This document shows positions 20,774 through 31,583 of a DNA stretch of 64,000 nucleotides, in pieces. A program made the translations under genes and the position numbers. This DNA is from Notolepis coatsorum. Taxonomy: Eukaryota > Chordata > Actinopteri > Aulopiformes > Paralepididae. The notes under the pieces were generated by a model that saw nothing but the letters and a program-made list of their open reading frames with translations, was not told where the DNA came from and did no database searches. Every line of letters begins with the position of its first letter. Position 1 is the first letter of the stretch. The DNA is taken from contig OZ020598.1 of assembly GCA_963971535.1 (NCBI GenBank), forward strand, positions 88,426,985 to 88,490,984, in the 5' to 3' direction.

Positions 20774-21765
20774 TTGAAAGAACATAAGCTGCCGACTTGG
20801 AATTCCTGGAAAATATCAATGGGTGCCTGTTGCCATTTTGCATATATTCATATATCGTTGCATTCTCAACCAGGGCAAAGGTGTAGAGATGCTGCTAAGC
20901 ATCAGTCGTTTATTGAACAATTTGGTGTGGGGGGGGAAAACACATTATACAAATTACAAGAGCACCCTACAGGCAATAGGCACCAGGCAAAAAAGAGCAA
21001 TCAGAATAGTGAATAATGTAGTATATTATGAACACACCAATGGACTATTTCTAAAGTCACAGAAATTGAAATGTAGGGATTTAGTGGAATTCAAAACTGC
21101 ACAAATAATAAGTATTAACTTAAAACAGCCGACTGTACACTATAAAGAGCATGAACACATTGATGATGACTAATGGGGATCCTAATAAACATAAACATGG
21201 GCGCTCAAGTAGCACACCACGTACTGCGCTGCGTCGCAACACGGCCGTCCCGGGTTCGACTCCTGGACCCGGCAACCTTTGCAGAATGTCTTCCCCCGTC
21301 TATCTCACATTCTTCCTCTCTCTCTCTCTACCGGACTGCCCGGTAGTAAAAAACCAATAAAAATCTACCAAAAACATTACAAATTAAAAAATTGTGTCTG
21401 TCTGTGGGGTGAAGTTGTGGAATCGTCTACCTGAGGCATTAAAAGAAAGTTAAAATACTGCTCATTTCAAAAGGAAGTTCAAACACAGTTAACAGAGTGT
21501 TTCGAATCAGATGTTTAGATCAATTGTTAAAATGTTTGCTTGCTGTTTGTTGTTAATTATAATTTTTTTGTTTTATTTTTGTTTGTTAACGAAGATCAAC
21601 GATAAGCGTAATTTCAATGTAAGATGATGCACTGAGTTAGGGCATTTACAAGCTTGTAGCTTCAGCCCTAACCTTTTCGGCCAACTGTATGTGAATTGAT
21701 TTGTGTATGTTCTTTTTTGTACATGCTAAAATGGCTTGAAATAAACTTCTTTCATTCAAATTGTT
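20774..21765 (+). pseudogene. LINE ORF2 C-terminal relic and 3' end
   Basis: Codons from 20940 onward read YTNYKSTLQAIGTRQKRAIR, then YYEHTNGLFLKSQKLKCRDL. Beyond a SINE insertion come SVCGVKLWNRLPEALKES (about 21395-21450) and a non-coding tail to 21765. This is the usual C-terminal region of L2/CR1/Rex-type LINEs downstream of the reverse transcriptase core. It is 5'-truncated and internally deleted. GGGGATCCTAATAAAC at 21177-21192 looks like another LINE end, so two insertions may be joined here. Confidence 0.7.
21199..21370 (+). mobile_element. Short tRNA-derived SINE (family D)
   Basis: GTCCCGGGTTCGACTCCTGG (21248-21267) is a good B box. CTTTGCAGAATGTCTTCCCC and a CTCTCTC stretch match the body of the SINE at 50348-50523. 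It lies inside the LINE relic. Confidence 0.75.
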
Positions 21766-21905
21766 ATTCAAAATAGAAAAATTGTTAAGGGTTTCAAACA
21801 CTTTGAGGGGATCGTTAAACACAAGCACACAAAGAGCACAGTCTCCACCATGTTGGCCTCCGAACGTGTTTCCTGTCAACACGTTGCTGTACTACATTCA
21901 GTTGA

Positions 21906-22062
21906 ATCAACCCTTTCACTACCAAATGGTTAACCCTTTCACTGCGACAATACAGAAGGATAACCATTTCACTGCCACACGACAAATGGTTAACCCTTTC
22001 ACAACCACACTACAGAAGGTTAACCCTTTCACTACCACACTACAGACGGTTGTGAAAGGAAG
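21906..22062. repeat. TTAA-delimited modular array, locus 2
   Basis: Modules of the type TTAACCCTTTCACTGCGACA and TTAACCCTTTCACAACCACA follow each other. Some TTAA borders have decayed to TCAA and ATAA. The end GTGAAAGGAAGGGG is a worn inverted terminus. Confidence 0.8.
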
Positions 22063-22980
22063 GGGAACAAAATAAATGCAGGAACCTTACATACCAATAT
22101 TGGCTAAATAAGGTCGGTGAAGGATTCATATTGGGGGTTTATCTGCCACATAATTCTACACCTGGACTTAATGGTGTGGGCCCGACACCTACGGTGACGT
22201 TTCAAGCGAGACAGAGCGGTCTCGACTGTCCTGTGATGATCTCCTGCTCCCGTAGCGCTGCCCATGAGCCAGATGGTGCGTTTACACTAGAATCTATCGG
22301 CTAGAGCCGCCCGGCGCTCCAGACGCTGATAACCTCTCCTCTGTGTAGGAGGACTGTACTGTGAGCCGCCGAGGAGGAGGGAGGCTGCTGGGTCTGTTTC
22401 CAACGGATGGTTGGTGGCAGGCAGTGCATGCTGGGAGAGGAACACTACTTACAAGACTGAGGACTGAAAGCAAATCAGTAGTGTTGCCAAGATACAAGAT
22501 AGTGATACCACTATTTTACCCCCACAAAGACTAGGTAGCCTATAGACCTGTTCGCTGTATACAAACATACCGTGTTCGAGCCAATCAGCACTACCAACTG
22601 AGTCACGTGACGTGACTAAGTTGCCCCCTTACCTGCGTGAGCTGCTGCGCTAAAAAAGAAGGACAGGGTTTTATGGAGAAATAATGGCACTCCCCTGACT
22701 AAAAGTTGTTTCAAAACGAAAACAGGCTGGATGTCATTTTGCCAAATCAGCACGGCTGTGAGTGAGTCTTTCACCTTTTACATTATCTAGCTTTGGCATG
22801 GATTGATTGTTTAGATCGCTAGCATGGCTAACAAATGCAAATATATTGTAGTCTGCCCCATTGTTCTGACTAGTATGGCTGACCTTTGAATTTTTGGCAT
22901 TCGAAGCTTCGGGGCCGAGATTCGATTTTAATTCGAAGCCTCGAGATAAAAAAAAAAAAAAAAAAAAAAACTTTTATGTT
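22063..22980. other. No gene; fragments of hAT-like ends
   Basis: TAGTGTTGCCAAGATACAAG at 22471 resembles a hAT left end, and TTCGAAGCTTCGGGGCCGAG near 22902 is the interior of another family. No pairs of ends or long coding ORFs were found. Confidence 0.4.
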
Positions 22981-23025
22981 GTGGGACTTGTACAGCACTT
23001 TGTTCAACTTTGTCAGTGCTGCCTT

Positions 23026-23600
23026 ACTTTGCTGCCTTATTGTCGGTCAGGGGAGGGTGTAGACTACCACATGCTGCCCTACTGTCGGTCTGGGGAGGGT
23101 GTAGACTACTACATGCTGCCTTACTGTCGGTCTGGGGAGGGTGTAGACTACCACTTGCTGCCTTACTGTCAGTCTGGGGAGGGTATAAACTACCACATGC
23201 TGCCCCACTGTCGGTCTGGGGAGGGTGTGTACTGTGTAGACTACCACATGCTGCCATACTGTCGGCCTGGGGAGGGTGTAGACTACCACATGCTGCCCCA
23301 TTGTCGGTCAGGGGAGGGTGTAGACTACCACATGCTGCCCCACTGTCGGTCTGGGGAGGGTGTAGACTACCACATGCTGCCCCACTGTCGGTCTGGGGAG
23401 GGTGTAGACTACCACATGCTGCCCCACTGTCGGTCAGGGGAGGGTGTAGACTACCACATGCTGCCCCACTGTCGGTCTGGAGAGGGTGTGTAGACCACCA
23501 CATGCCTCCTCCGATACATGTGGAGTCGCCAGCTGCTTCTTTTCACTCGACAGTGTGGAGTTTCACTGGGAGAGCATAACACACATGGAGGTTCACGCCA
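23026..23600 (-). repeat. 42-bp tandem array grown from a SINE-B segment
   Basis: About eleven 42-bp units read CTACCACATGCTGCCCCACT followed by GTCGGTCTGGGGAGGGTGTA. The array passes into CACATGCCTCCTCC and ATGTGGAGTCGCCAGCTGCT (23500-23540), the same SINE body present once at 11650-11909. Because 42 is a multiple of three, ORFs run through both strands; they are artefacts. Confidence 0.88.
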
Positions 23601-23760
23601 TCTTTTATTTATTTTTTTATTTTTATTTAACCTTTATTTAACATTTATTTAAGAACAAATTCTTATTTACAATGACGGCCTGGAAAGAGGACACAAAGGG
23701 CCTCTCAAAGGGTAACAGGGAAAGGGGACACGTTTAAAAAAAAAATAATAATAACTAAAT
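23601..23760. mobile_element. Widespread fish repeat fragment (AACAAATTCTTATTTACAA)
   Basis: TTTATTTAACCTTTATTTAA followed by AAGAACAAATTCTTATTTAC is a common teleost interspersed repeat, also seen in brief at 1121-1165. Confidence 0.5.
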
Positions 23761-24817
23761 AAATAAAATAGAAAAGACACAGGTGATAAATACATCACCG
23801 TGCAGATCCATTCTTTGTGGATCTAGCCCTCAGCAGTCTCATTCAATGTGTCAATGGACCAACCAATCAAGTGTCTCCAGCATAGAGAGACAGTTGTTTT
23901 GCGTTTATGACTCATGTGTCCGAGATCACTGGATGGATTACAGCACAATGAAACCTACTGAGAATTTCCCACTAGACTACTAGACTCTAATGCCAAGATG
24001 CTATCTCAGAAATAGTGACTCCAGACTCCAAGACAGGTTTCTCCCACAGCGCAGGCAGTCAGACTCATGAACAAATAACCAAACAGCCTGCTACCTGTCT
24101 GCCCACCATTCTCACTCACTCACACACACACACACACACACACTCGCACGCAAGGACGCACACACACACGCACACACACACACACACACACACAAATAAC
24201 TATGCAGACACACACAAAGAACTATGCACACACAACCACAAGGTTCCTGCTGGTTTCAACAAGTTCAATTTAAGACTTTTAAATAGAGAGAGACCACTTT
24301 GAAATTATAGAATGTAATAATAATACCCATTCCACAGCCATACTGGCAAAAAGGTATGATGGAAAATTACAATGAAAGATTCCACATGAATTCTTGGGGG
24401 GGGGGGACTGATGGACAACTCCTCCCATCCACTACACACACAGACTTGGCTGTAGAAGGAGCACGTTCAGTGTTAGACTAAGACTCCCAAGATGCAACAC
24501 TGAACGGAAGTCCTTCACTCCAACAGCCATCAATTTTTACTTTATTCTATTTTATCTGATGCCTTCTTTTTCTTTTCTTTTATAGTACAATTGCTGCTGA
24601 AGAAAATAAATAAAATAATTTCACTCTATGTACAAATAGAAAGAAGTGACAATACAAGAATCTGAAAACATGGCGAGACATCATATAACAATGACTTGAT
24701 AATTGTCACACACAACAGAGAAAGAGACAGAAATATGTCACATATTTCTCAAGATAGTCACAACTGATACTCAAGAGTTGTGTGACTGTCTTAAGAAACA
24801 AAACATGGTGGAAATGT
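23761..24817. other. No gene; (CA)n and an AAGACTTTT-type element end
   Basis: CA-rich repeats occupy 24118-24196. AGGTTCCTGCTGG with TTTAAGACTTTTAAA at 24240-24283 looks like the left end of the family at 34465-36570. The rest looks unique. Confidence 0.45.
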
Positions 24818-24825
24818 CCATACAC

Positions 24826-25297
24826 TAGGGGTGGGGAAAAAAATTGATACGTAGTAGTATCGCGATACTTTGCGTGGCGATACTGTATCGATACTTAATT
24901 ATTCATATAAATTTTTTTTTTATGTATAAAGGAAGTTGCATTGTTCATTTCAATACCTGTAATAGTACAGTAGTCCACACACACACATGTGCATTCAGTT
25001 AAGTCGGAATATGACTGTAATACAAACAGTTCAGTTTGTCAGGTACATGCAACACAGATTACAGTGTTTACATCCGTCTGCTTGAGAAAATACCATGTTC
25101 TGCAATAAAAATGATTGAAGTGAGATGAACAGACTGAACTTTATTTTATTAGATAAAACATGTTGACAGTTTTACTTTGCAGTTGAAAAAGATAATAAAG
25201 TTTGAAAAAAAAACGCTAAATATCGCGATATATCGTATCGTGACGCAAGTATCGCGATAGTATCATATCGTGAGGTCTCTGGCGATTCCCACCCCTA
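24826..25297. mobile_element. hAT-type MITE (TAGGGGTGGGGAAAAAAATT)
   Basis: Right end GCGATTCCCACCCCTA; perfect TSD CCATACAC at 24818-24825 and 25298-25305. Subtermini are full of TATCGCGATA. Its interior matches the hAT at 18073-18644, whose termini are unrelated. Confidence 0.92.
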
Positions 25298-25305
25298 CCA
25301 TACAC

Positions 25306-25944
25306 TGGAAACAAGTCCTAATGTACTCCAGTATGAGTATTTATATTAAGCACTTTCTTTGCGTGTGTGTCTTCTAGCTGGCCAATTAATCAAGTGAAAA
25401 TTTCAATAACGATTTTGTCTCCCCACCATCATGAAAACAAGATAATAAAATGTATTATTATTGTGCCGCATGCTGCGTTGTTCTTATTTTGTCTCGTGTT
25501 GTAAATGCAGCGCTCCCTTACTTCACAGTGGTGCGCTCTGCCCCTCCCCCCCCAAGCCCAAACCGTCGTTTCAGCTGGTGTTGAGAGGGAGGAGGGAGCC
25601 ACAGTGCGTTTCACCTGTTATTTTTAAACGTCTTTACCAACTTGTAGAAGGTGACAGGAAGCCTTTCCATTTTCCACTTTCTTCCGTCCCTTTCTTTCTG
25701 GGAGGTGCGTGATGATCAGATCTACAAGCATTATTTTCCCCTTTTAGCCTATATAGTAGGCTAAAGCCTAATAGTATAGCAGCCAGTATAGTATAATATA
25801 GTATAGTATATAAAGTTACATAACCAGTATAGCAGCGAAAACGAATTATTTGTTTTTGTAGATCGCCATGTACGCATTTCAATGAGCTGATGGCTTAATT
25901 CACTTCCATGTGTTTCAAAACACGAAAACTACGTCTGAGCTTGT
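25306..25944. other. No gene; region paralogous in part to 35800-36010
   Basis: GTGTTTCAAAACAC and AATTCCAATAGTG with neighbours recur at 35880-35960. No exon was recognised. Confidence 0.4.
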
Positions 25945-26197
25945 AAATGGTGGATTTATATAACACTTTTAGCCAAAGCGCTTTACAATTTTGTTCCTCA
26001 CATTTTACCCATTCACACAACGACGGCGGAGTCAACCGTACAAGGTACACTACCAACCTGCTCATCTGGAGCAGTTAGGGGTTAAGCGTCTTGCTCAAGG
26101 ACACTTCGACACGCTGCCCGGGAGAAGCGGGAATCGAACCAGGAGCCTTCTGATTACCAGATGACCGTTCTACTTCCTGAGCCACTATTGCCCCGCT
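25945..26197 (-). mobile_element. SINE (family A), full length
   Basis: Minus-strand order is: GCTCAGGAAGTAGAACGGTC head with CGATTCCCGC B box, CTTGAGCAAGACGC body, and tail AAAGCGCTTTGGC. TSD GCTTGTAA lies on both sides (25940-25947 and 26195-26202). The uninterrupted paralog at 35930-35945 (GTTTGTAATTCCAATAG) is an empty site. Confidence 0.85.
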
Positions 26198-26565
26198 TGT
26201 AATTCCAATAGTGCATTCTGCCTGTTGTTTTGACTACTTCGGTTGTTGAAGTGGCATTTTTTATAGCTACGTTTTACCATTGAAGTGAACAGGCACTTCC
26301 ACTACCTCACATCGCATGGAACTCGACATGGTGAATAAGGCATTAGCTCCGTGTTCGGTTATCACCTGAGGGCGCTAGGCTACTCAGAATCATATCAGTA
26401 GTGTTATGGCACTTTTCCACTGCATAGTACCTACTCGACTCTACTCTACTCTACTCGCTTTAGGTACCTGGTACCATGTTGCTTTTCCACTGCAGGTACT
26501 AAAATAAAGTACTCAGTTTGTCTCCGTGTGGGGAGGCGGGGCTGCTGGTGATCAGCATGAGAGCT

Positions 26566-27078
26566 CACCGAGTGAATCCACAGTCAGTTGATCCTCAATA
26601 GGAAACCAACCTAGATTTACCCTGAAGGACTGGTTCTGGCCGAACTGTTCGTTATACAAGTATCACAGAGACATTTCAAATGTACTCACAGTTGTACAAG
26701 GGTTTCGGACAGAGATACGGGATGGTTTGAAAGCTCGGCGTTGCTAATAAACATTTTAAATATTTTTTATAAACTGCTCAAAACGGCATTATTTCCGGCG
26801 TTGGGTGCATGATGCGCATGCGCTGTGATCACACCAGGCAGCCAACGCCGGAAATAATGCAGTGTTGAGCAGTTTATAAAAAATATTTAAAATGTTTATT
26901 AGCAACGCCGAGCTTTCAAACCATCCCGTATCTCTGTCCGAAACCCTCGTGCAACTGTGAGTACCTTTGAAATGTCTCTGTGATACTTGTATAACGAACG
27001 GTTCGGCCAGAACCAGTCCTTCATGGTAAATCTAGGTTGGTTTCCTATTAAGGAGCAAGTGACTGGATTCACTCGGTG
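26566..27078. repeat. Long inverted repeat, arms ~238 bp, spacer 37 bp
   Basis: The left arm starts CACCGAGTGAATCCA and ends TTTCCGGCGTTGG (26804). The right arm starts CCAACGCCGGAAAT (26842) and ends GGATTCACTCGGTG (27078). The arms differ at only a few positions. Coding frames in the arms differ mainly by amino-acid changes, so they are not coding. Confidence 0.92.
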
Positions 27079-27733
27079 CATCACAGTCACGAAAGGGGCT
27101 ATGAGCTTGGCAAGCCAGAGTAAAACACAGTTTTCAATCAATCAATAACAACATTAACGAGACTCTCGTTGTGTCTATTCTGCTAACGCTAACGTTACCC
27201 CTCATTGTGTCTATTCTACAACGCGTTAACGTCAGCTAGGCTGTCTATATATGCTAACGTTAACGTTAGCATTAGGCTAACAACAACGCTGTAACGTTAC
27301 CAGTCGCGTCTATTTGCTAACGTTAGCATTAGGTAATAACCGGTTTAAAATGGATGGTGATTACCTCACGTTGTGTCTATTCTACTAGCATTAACGTTAC
27401 TCATACAAACAATCAATAGCGAGTTATATTGAACCCGCTATGTACGATAGCCATGCTAAAACGCTAGCACATTAGAACATTCCTTCCACCGTTGTGGAGC
27501 TTAAGCCTTAACAAGTCAGCGATCTTTTTGCGAGACTAAACTCTCCGCTCGGTGGCAAATTGTGTTGATGTCGGTTTTGTTTAATCAATAAATGAGGCAG
27601 AATACACAGTGACTGTATCGTTTGTTTATTGAACTTGTGCCTGCTGCAACCATAATGAAATCCTATGCGAGACATTAAAGATGGCGGCGCCGGCTTTCTG
27701 TTTTCGTTCAGACCAGTTCAGACTCTCCAACTA

Positions 27734-27792
27734 GTGACGCGTCTCTCTTCTGACCAATCAGTGGTCTGCAGTGTTTCACGTGACTTTTATAG
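27734..27792. promoter_or_regulatory. NF-Y/E-box block inside a MITE
   Basis: CTGACCAATCAGTGG (NF-Y type) is followed by TTTCACGTGAC (E-box type). The same roughly 60 bp recur at 31335-31396 in a hAT with different termini. AAGATGGCGGC (27678-27688) lies just upstream. The functional reading is an inference from motifs only. Confidence 0.45.
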
Positions 27793-27969
27793 TACCAGTT
27801 CTACCCGCTTGGCTCGCGCTTGGAACCAGACTCGAGCAGGGACTAAAAAAGTACCGAAAAAGTACCTGGTACCAGCCTGGTACCAGGTACTTTGGTAATG
27901 GAAAACCGAAAATACCGAGTAGAGTAGAGTAGAGTAGAGTAGGTACCATGCAGTGGAAAAGCGCCATAA

Positions 27970-28339
27970 GAGTGCAGCCCCAGTTCTAACGCCTCATGCT
28001 ATGAGTTTCAAGTTAGTTTATTATTAGTCACAACAAAATACAGAATACTTTATGATGAAATGCTTGTTTCTGTATGAGCCCCTGCTATGAGACCAGCTGT
28101 GAAGATGATGACTTTGATGCAATGTGTAAATGTGTAAAAAAGTGTAAATAAAAATAAACCTCAGAATGAACATTAACACGGACAGTAAAGTCTGCCTATT
28201 TTTATTATTACTTTTCTACTGTACTGTAATTTTATGACCTGTATCATTGTCTTCTACTATTACCATTGTACCTGTACCTCCCCTCCCCCATGCTGCTATG
28301 ATGCCCGAATTTCCCAGAGGGGATCAATATACTAAATAC
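27970..28339. other. Retroposon tail remnants; no gene
   Basis: The end GCTGCTATGATGCCCGAATT with GAGGGGATCAATA (28290-28328) resembles the LINE tail at 32353-32430. The upstream part is AT-rich with no ORF of note. Confidence 0.45.
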
Positions 28340-29233
28340 TAGGGATGCACTGAGATTTCGGTTAACGGAAATATTGACCGAACGTGTGTGACCGAATGCT
28401 GTGATGCGCTCCGGAATCTGAACCCCTGTACTGCATCCGGACTGTGCTTGATCCACAGTATAAAGGCCATTACTTTGATGTGGGGAAAAGCAGCGTGCAA
28501 TGCATGCGAAATTATGTCGGATGAACCCTCTTTGACGCACTGTATCTCCATCATCAACTGGTGTTTCCATCAAATCCAATTCACCCTGGATAATTTTGCG
28601 TGCACACATCAAAGTAATGATCGTCATACCGCGGATCAAGTACAGTCGCGATTGCCCTCTTGGATATTGGGAGGGCCAATCAAGGCCGCTTTCCAGAGCT
28701 GGTACAGATGGCATGCAGGTTACTCCTCTGCCCCGTCCACGAGCACAGACAGTGAGAGACCGTTTAAAGCTGAATCTTGTGTCATTGATGACAAAAGGAA
28801 GCGACCTTCCTGTGAGAAAGCAGATAAGCTTTTGTTTCTAAAGAAGAACCAGTCACTTGTCTTGAAGAAGGAGAAAGTAGGCCATTATTCCTTTATTCCT
28901 TCCTTTGAGCTTATCCCCATGTACTTTTTGTTATACAGACATATGTTATTGCAATAGTTGTTTTACAGTCAGTGCAGTAAAGGCCTAATCTATTCAGGGA
29001 AACAATTCGCTCAAAGATGGGCAAATAAAGATATTTTTTTTCACTTTTAATTTATTTTCAGTTATTGAGATTTTTTGGAAAGGACAATGTAAAAATGTTT
29101 ATTGAACATTGTTTATTAATACAAGTTTATTTCATCACCTTGTTGTTTTGTATTTGAATGTTGTGTGAATGTGTGAATGTCATTGAAAAGCATAAATCAA
29201 AAGCAACATTAATTGAATGTAAATGCATCCCTA
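28340..29233. mobile_element. hAT element relic with transposase remnants
   Basis: Left end TAGGGATGCACTGAGATTTC, right end TGTAAATGCATCCCTA. Flanks CTAAATAC (28332-28339) and GTAAATAC (29234-29241) match 7/8. Unlike the MITEs nearby, it still carries recognisable transposase codons (28388-28957). Confidence 0.85.
28388..28957 (+). pseudogene. hAT transposase C-terminal relic (LDP motif and hATC domain)
   Basis: In one frame at 28444-28488, VLDPQYKGHYFDVGK matches the LDPRYK-type motif of hAT transposases. In the open 189-residue frame, STSTDSERPF, then DDKRKRPSCEKADKLLFLKKN (about 28738-28855) matches the C-terminal hATC dimerisation domain (SER.FS..G...KR..L.P...D.L.FL..N). The two motifs are in different frames with stops between, and the catalytic core is largely missing. 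It is therefore a dead remnant that shows the source of this hAT family. Confidence 0.75.
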
Positions 29234-29241
29234 GTAAATAC

Positions 29242-30050
29242 CAAGGTACAATTGCTGGGCGGACTTTATTGCCTCTCCCACTCGCCCACACTCGTGTGTG
29301 TAAAGGTTTATTTCGCAGCGGGTCCCTTTATGTATAAAATGTCTGCAGGCCTAAAGTGACTCTCTTTTCTAAAGTATAATTGCAACAATCATATGTTTTG
29401 TGCAGGATAAAATCCAAGGATTACCTACTTATATCAAACCTACACCAACAACACTAGTTCGCCATTCGGAAATCCAGCTCGTGTAGAACGTGACGCACAC
29501 AAAAAAAAGAAAAAAAGAAACTTAACCCAGTTAAAAATAAAAATAAATGATGTATGATGACAGCTCAGGAAGAACAACATAACCCTGTAAGAGCGTAGGG
29601 TGTGAGGATGTAAGTTCTGCCCTCTAATGAAGACATGTCAGGGCTGACATGGCTCTCTCCCTGCACAGAGGCCCTGTGCTCTTCAGTGGATACAGTGAGG
29701 TATCGCTTGGCTTCGTGTGCCTCTGTCACATTTCCCCAGATAAGCGTGAAATCTGTGTTGATGAGCAGCACATGCTGCCGCTGAAGTGCCTTCAATGTGG
29801 AATGAAGGAGTGGATTTAGATTTGTTTAGTGTTGAGCGGTGAGATTATACCACAGCCCTGTAAACAGGCGAGCCCTAATTTGATCATACAGTTTAAAGCG
29901 ATCGCTGTTTAGCATAAGAGCCCCTGAACCAAGCATTTCACTGTAATGTACTATATAAGTGACAAATAAAACAAAACTTGAAAACTTGAAGATGAGTCTG
30001 TATGGAATACTGGAGCCATCTCTATGGCAGGTCTGTGGAAACACTGTTTT
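29242..30050. other. No gene recognised
   Basis: Short ORFs on the minus strand (29565-30044) match nothing I know. TGTACTATATAAGTGACAAATAAA near 29947 looks like a retroposon tail. Confidence 0.4.
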
Positions 30051-30078
30051 GCCTTTTAGTGTCAGAAAGCACTGTTCT

Positions 30079-30544
30079 AGGGGTGGTCAGGTGGCGTAGC
30101 GGAGATTGTGCTCGTCACCAATGCAACAGGCTGCAGTCTCGACTCCCGGAGTCAGCATTGCCTTGGCTTGGGCTGATCGCTATACTAACTCGTTTGACTG
30201 AGTTAGGGGGAGGGGAAGTCATGGGTGGGAATCTGGCGTTGTGGACAGCGTCAGGTCTGGGCGCTTGCTCAGCGGAGGCAGGACTTGAGGAAGGCAGCGT
30301 GACCTCCCACGCGTTACACTTCACCAATGAGAGCCCTCGCTGCCAGGTGAGAAGAGAGCCACTGGCTGTCGCCGCACGTGTCGGAGGAAGCATGCGGATA
30401 CTTCAGGGTTCCCTTGTACCGACCAGTAGGAGAACATGCGCACAACAACCAGGTAGGGGAGAGGGGGGGAATTGGCACAACGACTAAATTGGGACGGGGA
30501 GAAAACAGAGAAAAATCGGAGAAAGAGAGGTACCAAAAATAAAA
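30079..30544 (+). mobile_element. SINE (family B), full length in a minisatellite unit
   Basis: The A-box-like GTGGCGTAGCGGAG (30091-30104) and a worn B box are followed by a body shared with 43699-44167 and an A-rich tail. TSD AAAGCACTGTTCT (13 bp, perfect) lies at 30066-30078 and 30545-30557, within the minisatellite. Long ORFs here are shadows. Confidence 0.9.
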
Positions 30545-30575
30545 AAAGCACTGTTCTGCCTTTTAGTGTCAGAAA

Positions 30576-31583
30576 TAGAGTTGCCGCGGTATTGATGTTT
30601 TCCTTACCGCACACATTTGCAAAATATTTCCTACCGCCGCGGTTATTACCGCACGCACACAAAAAATTTAAAAAAAAAGTTTGAATGCATTTTTTTTTTT
30701 AGTAGTAGTAGTCGACTCTTTATAGCATATAGCCTGCCTCTAGTCTAAATGTCTATCTTTAGAGGATTACTTTGCAGCATGAATATTGTTTGGGATTCGG
30801 CAAGCACGCATTAGTTATTGAAAGTGAAACACGGATTCGAAGTTTCCCCTCTGGTCGTGCGCAGTTCACTCGGTGTCGCGGGCAGGGGTGGTTACCCCTA
30901 ACCCCCCCGACCCTTTCTTATTATTATTACTATAAAGTTACTACTTTATAATAAAGGCATTCGTTTTGTGGCATTAACATTATATAGTTATACGTTCAAT
31001 AACATCAGCGTATTTACCGGACCATAGCAATACTCTATTCATATCTCAGTTCCTTTCTTTGCTCAGAGCGTGCTGAGTTGTCCCATTCTGCGGTCTGTTA
31101 ATAAAGTTTTCAATCAGACAAGTGTATAGAACGAAGGGCTTTTATTATAACATTCGTTGCAGACAGTAAAATCATTATGTCTCGTTTAGTACTCCTGAGG
31201 AGCGATGATAGTCCACTCCGGCGGAGAGTTAAAGCTAACGTTATTAGCCGTGTTGTGATGAGCTGACATTCAGGAAGTAAAAACCTAATACGCGCTTGCC
31301 GATTGGTGGTAACACACTGCATGACGCTACAACGTGTGACGCGTCTCTCTTCTGACCAATCAGTGGTCTGCAATGTTTCACGTGACTTTTCTGGTACCCA
31401 ATAGGGTCGCTTAGAACCTCGATAGAGGAGTAGGGTATATCTGCAGAGCCGCAAGCCCAACGAGAGGAGGGTAATTTATTATTATTATTATAAAAAACAG
31501 CGGTGACGCGGTATTCAGCCTACTCTGCGGTGGCCGTGATGTAACAGCGATACCGCGGTAATGTGGTAATCGCGGCAGCTCTA
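30576..31583. mobile_element. hAT-type element (TAGAGTTGCCGCGG)
   Basis: Left end TAGAGTTGCCGCGGTATT, right end GGTAATCGCGGCAGCTCTA, perfect TSD GTCAGAAA at 30568-30575 and 31584-31591, again in the minisatellite unit. Subterminal ACCGCGGTAA repeats are present. The interior at 31335-31396 shares the NF-Y/E-box block of 27734-27792. Confidence 0.92.

Larger units (their letters stand above)
26404..27969. mobile_element. CTTTTCCACTGCATGG-type MITE with a long internal palindrome
   Basis: Left end TTATGGCACTTTTCCACTGC, right end CAGTGGAAAAGCGCCATAA, each followed inward by a GGTACC and a (CTACT)n tract (26440-26460, 27917-27941). The target duplication is unresolved (TA or a 3-bp site), so the superfamily is open; PIF/Harbinger or Tc1-like are candidates. 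It carries the inverted repeat at 26566-27078 and a promoter-like block at 27734-27792. Confidence 0.75.

Noticed and set aside
22894-23579. Long ORFs with a repeated AACGGCR/LPHCRSGEGV-like peptide on both strands
   Set aside because: They are translations of a 42-bp tandem array derived from a SINE; the period divisible by three keeps all frames open.
26899-27141. 80-residue ORF in an arm of the long inverted repeat
   Set aside because: The same frame in the other arm differs almost only by amino-acid-changing substitutions, arguing against coding constraint.
30002-30487. 161-residue ORF and its antisense partners
   Set aside because: They lie wholly within a SINE of family B with a clear 13-bp TSD.
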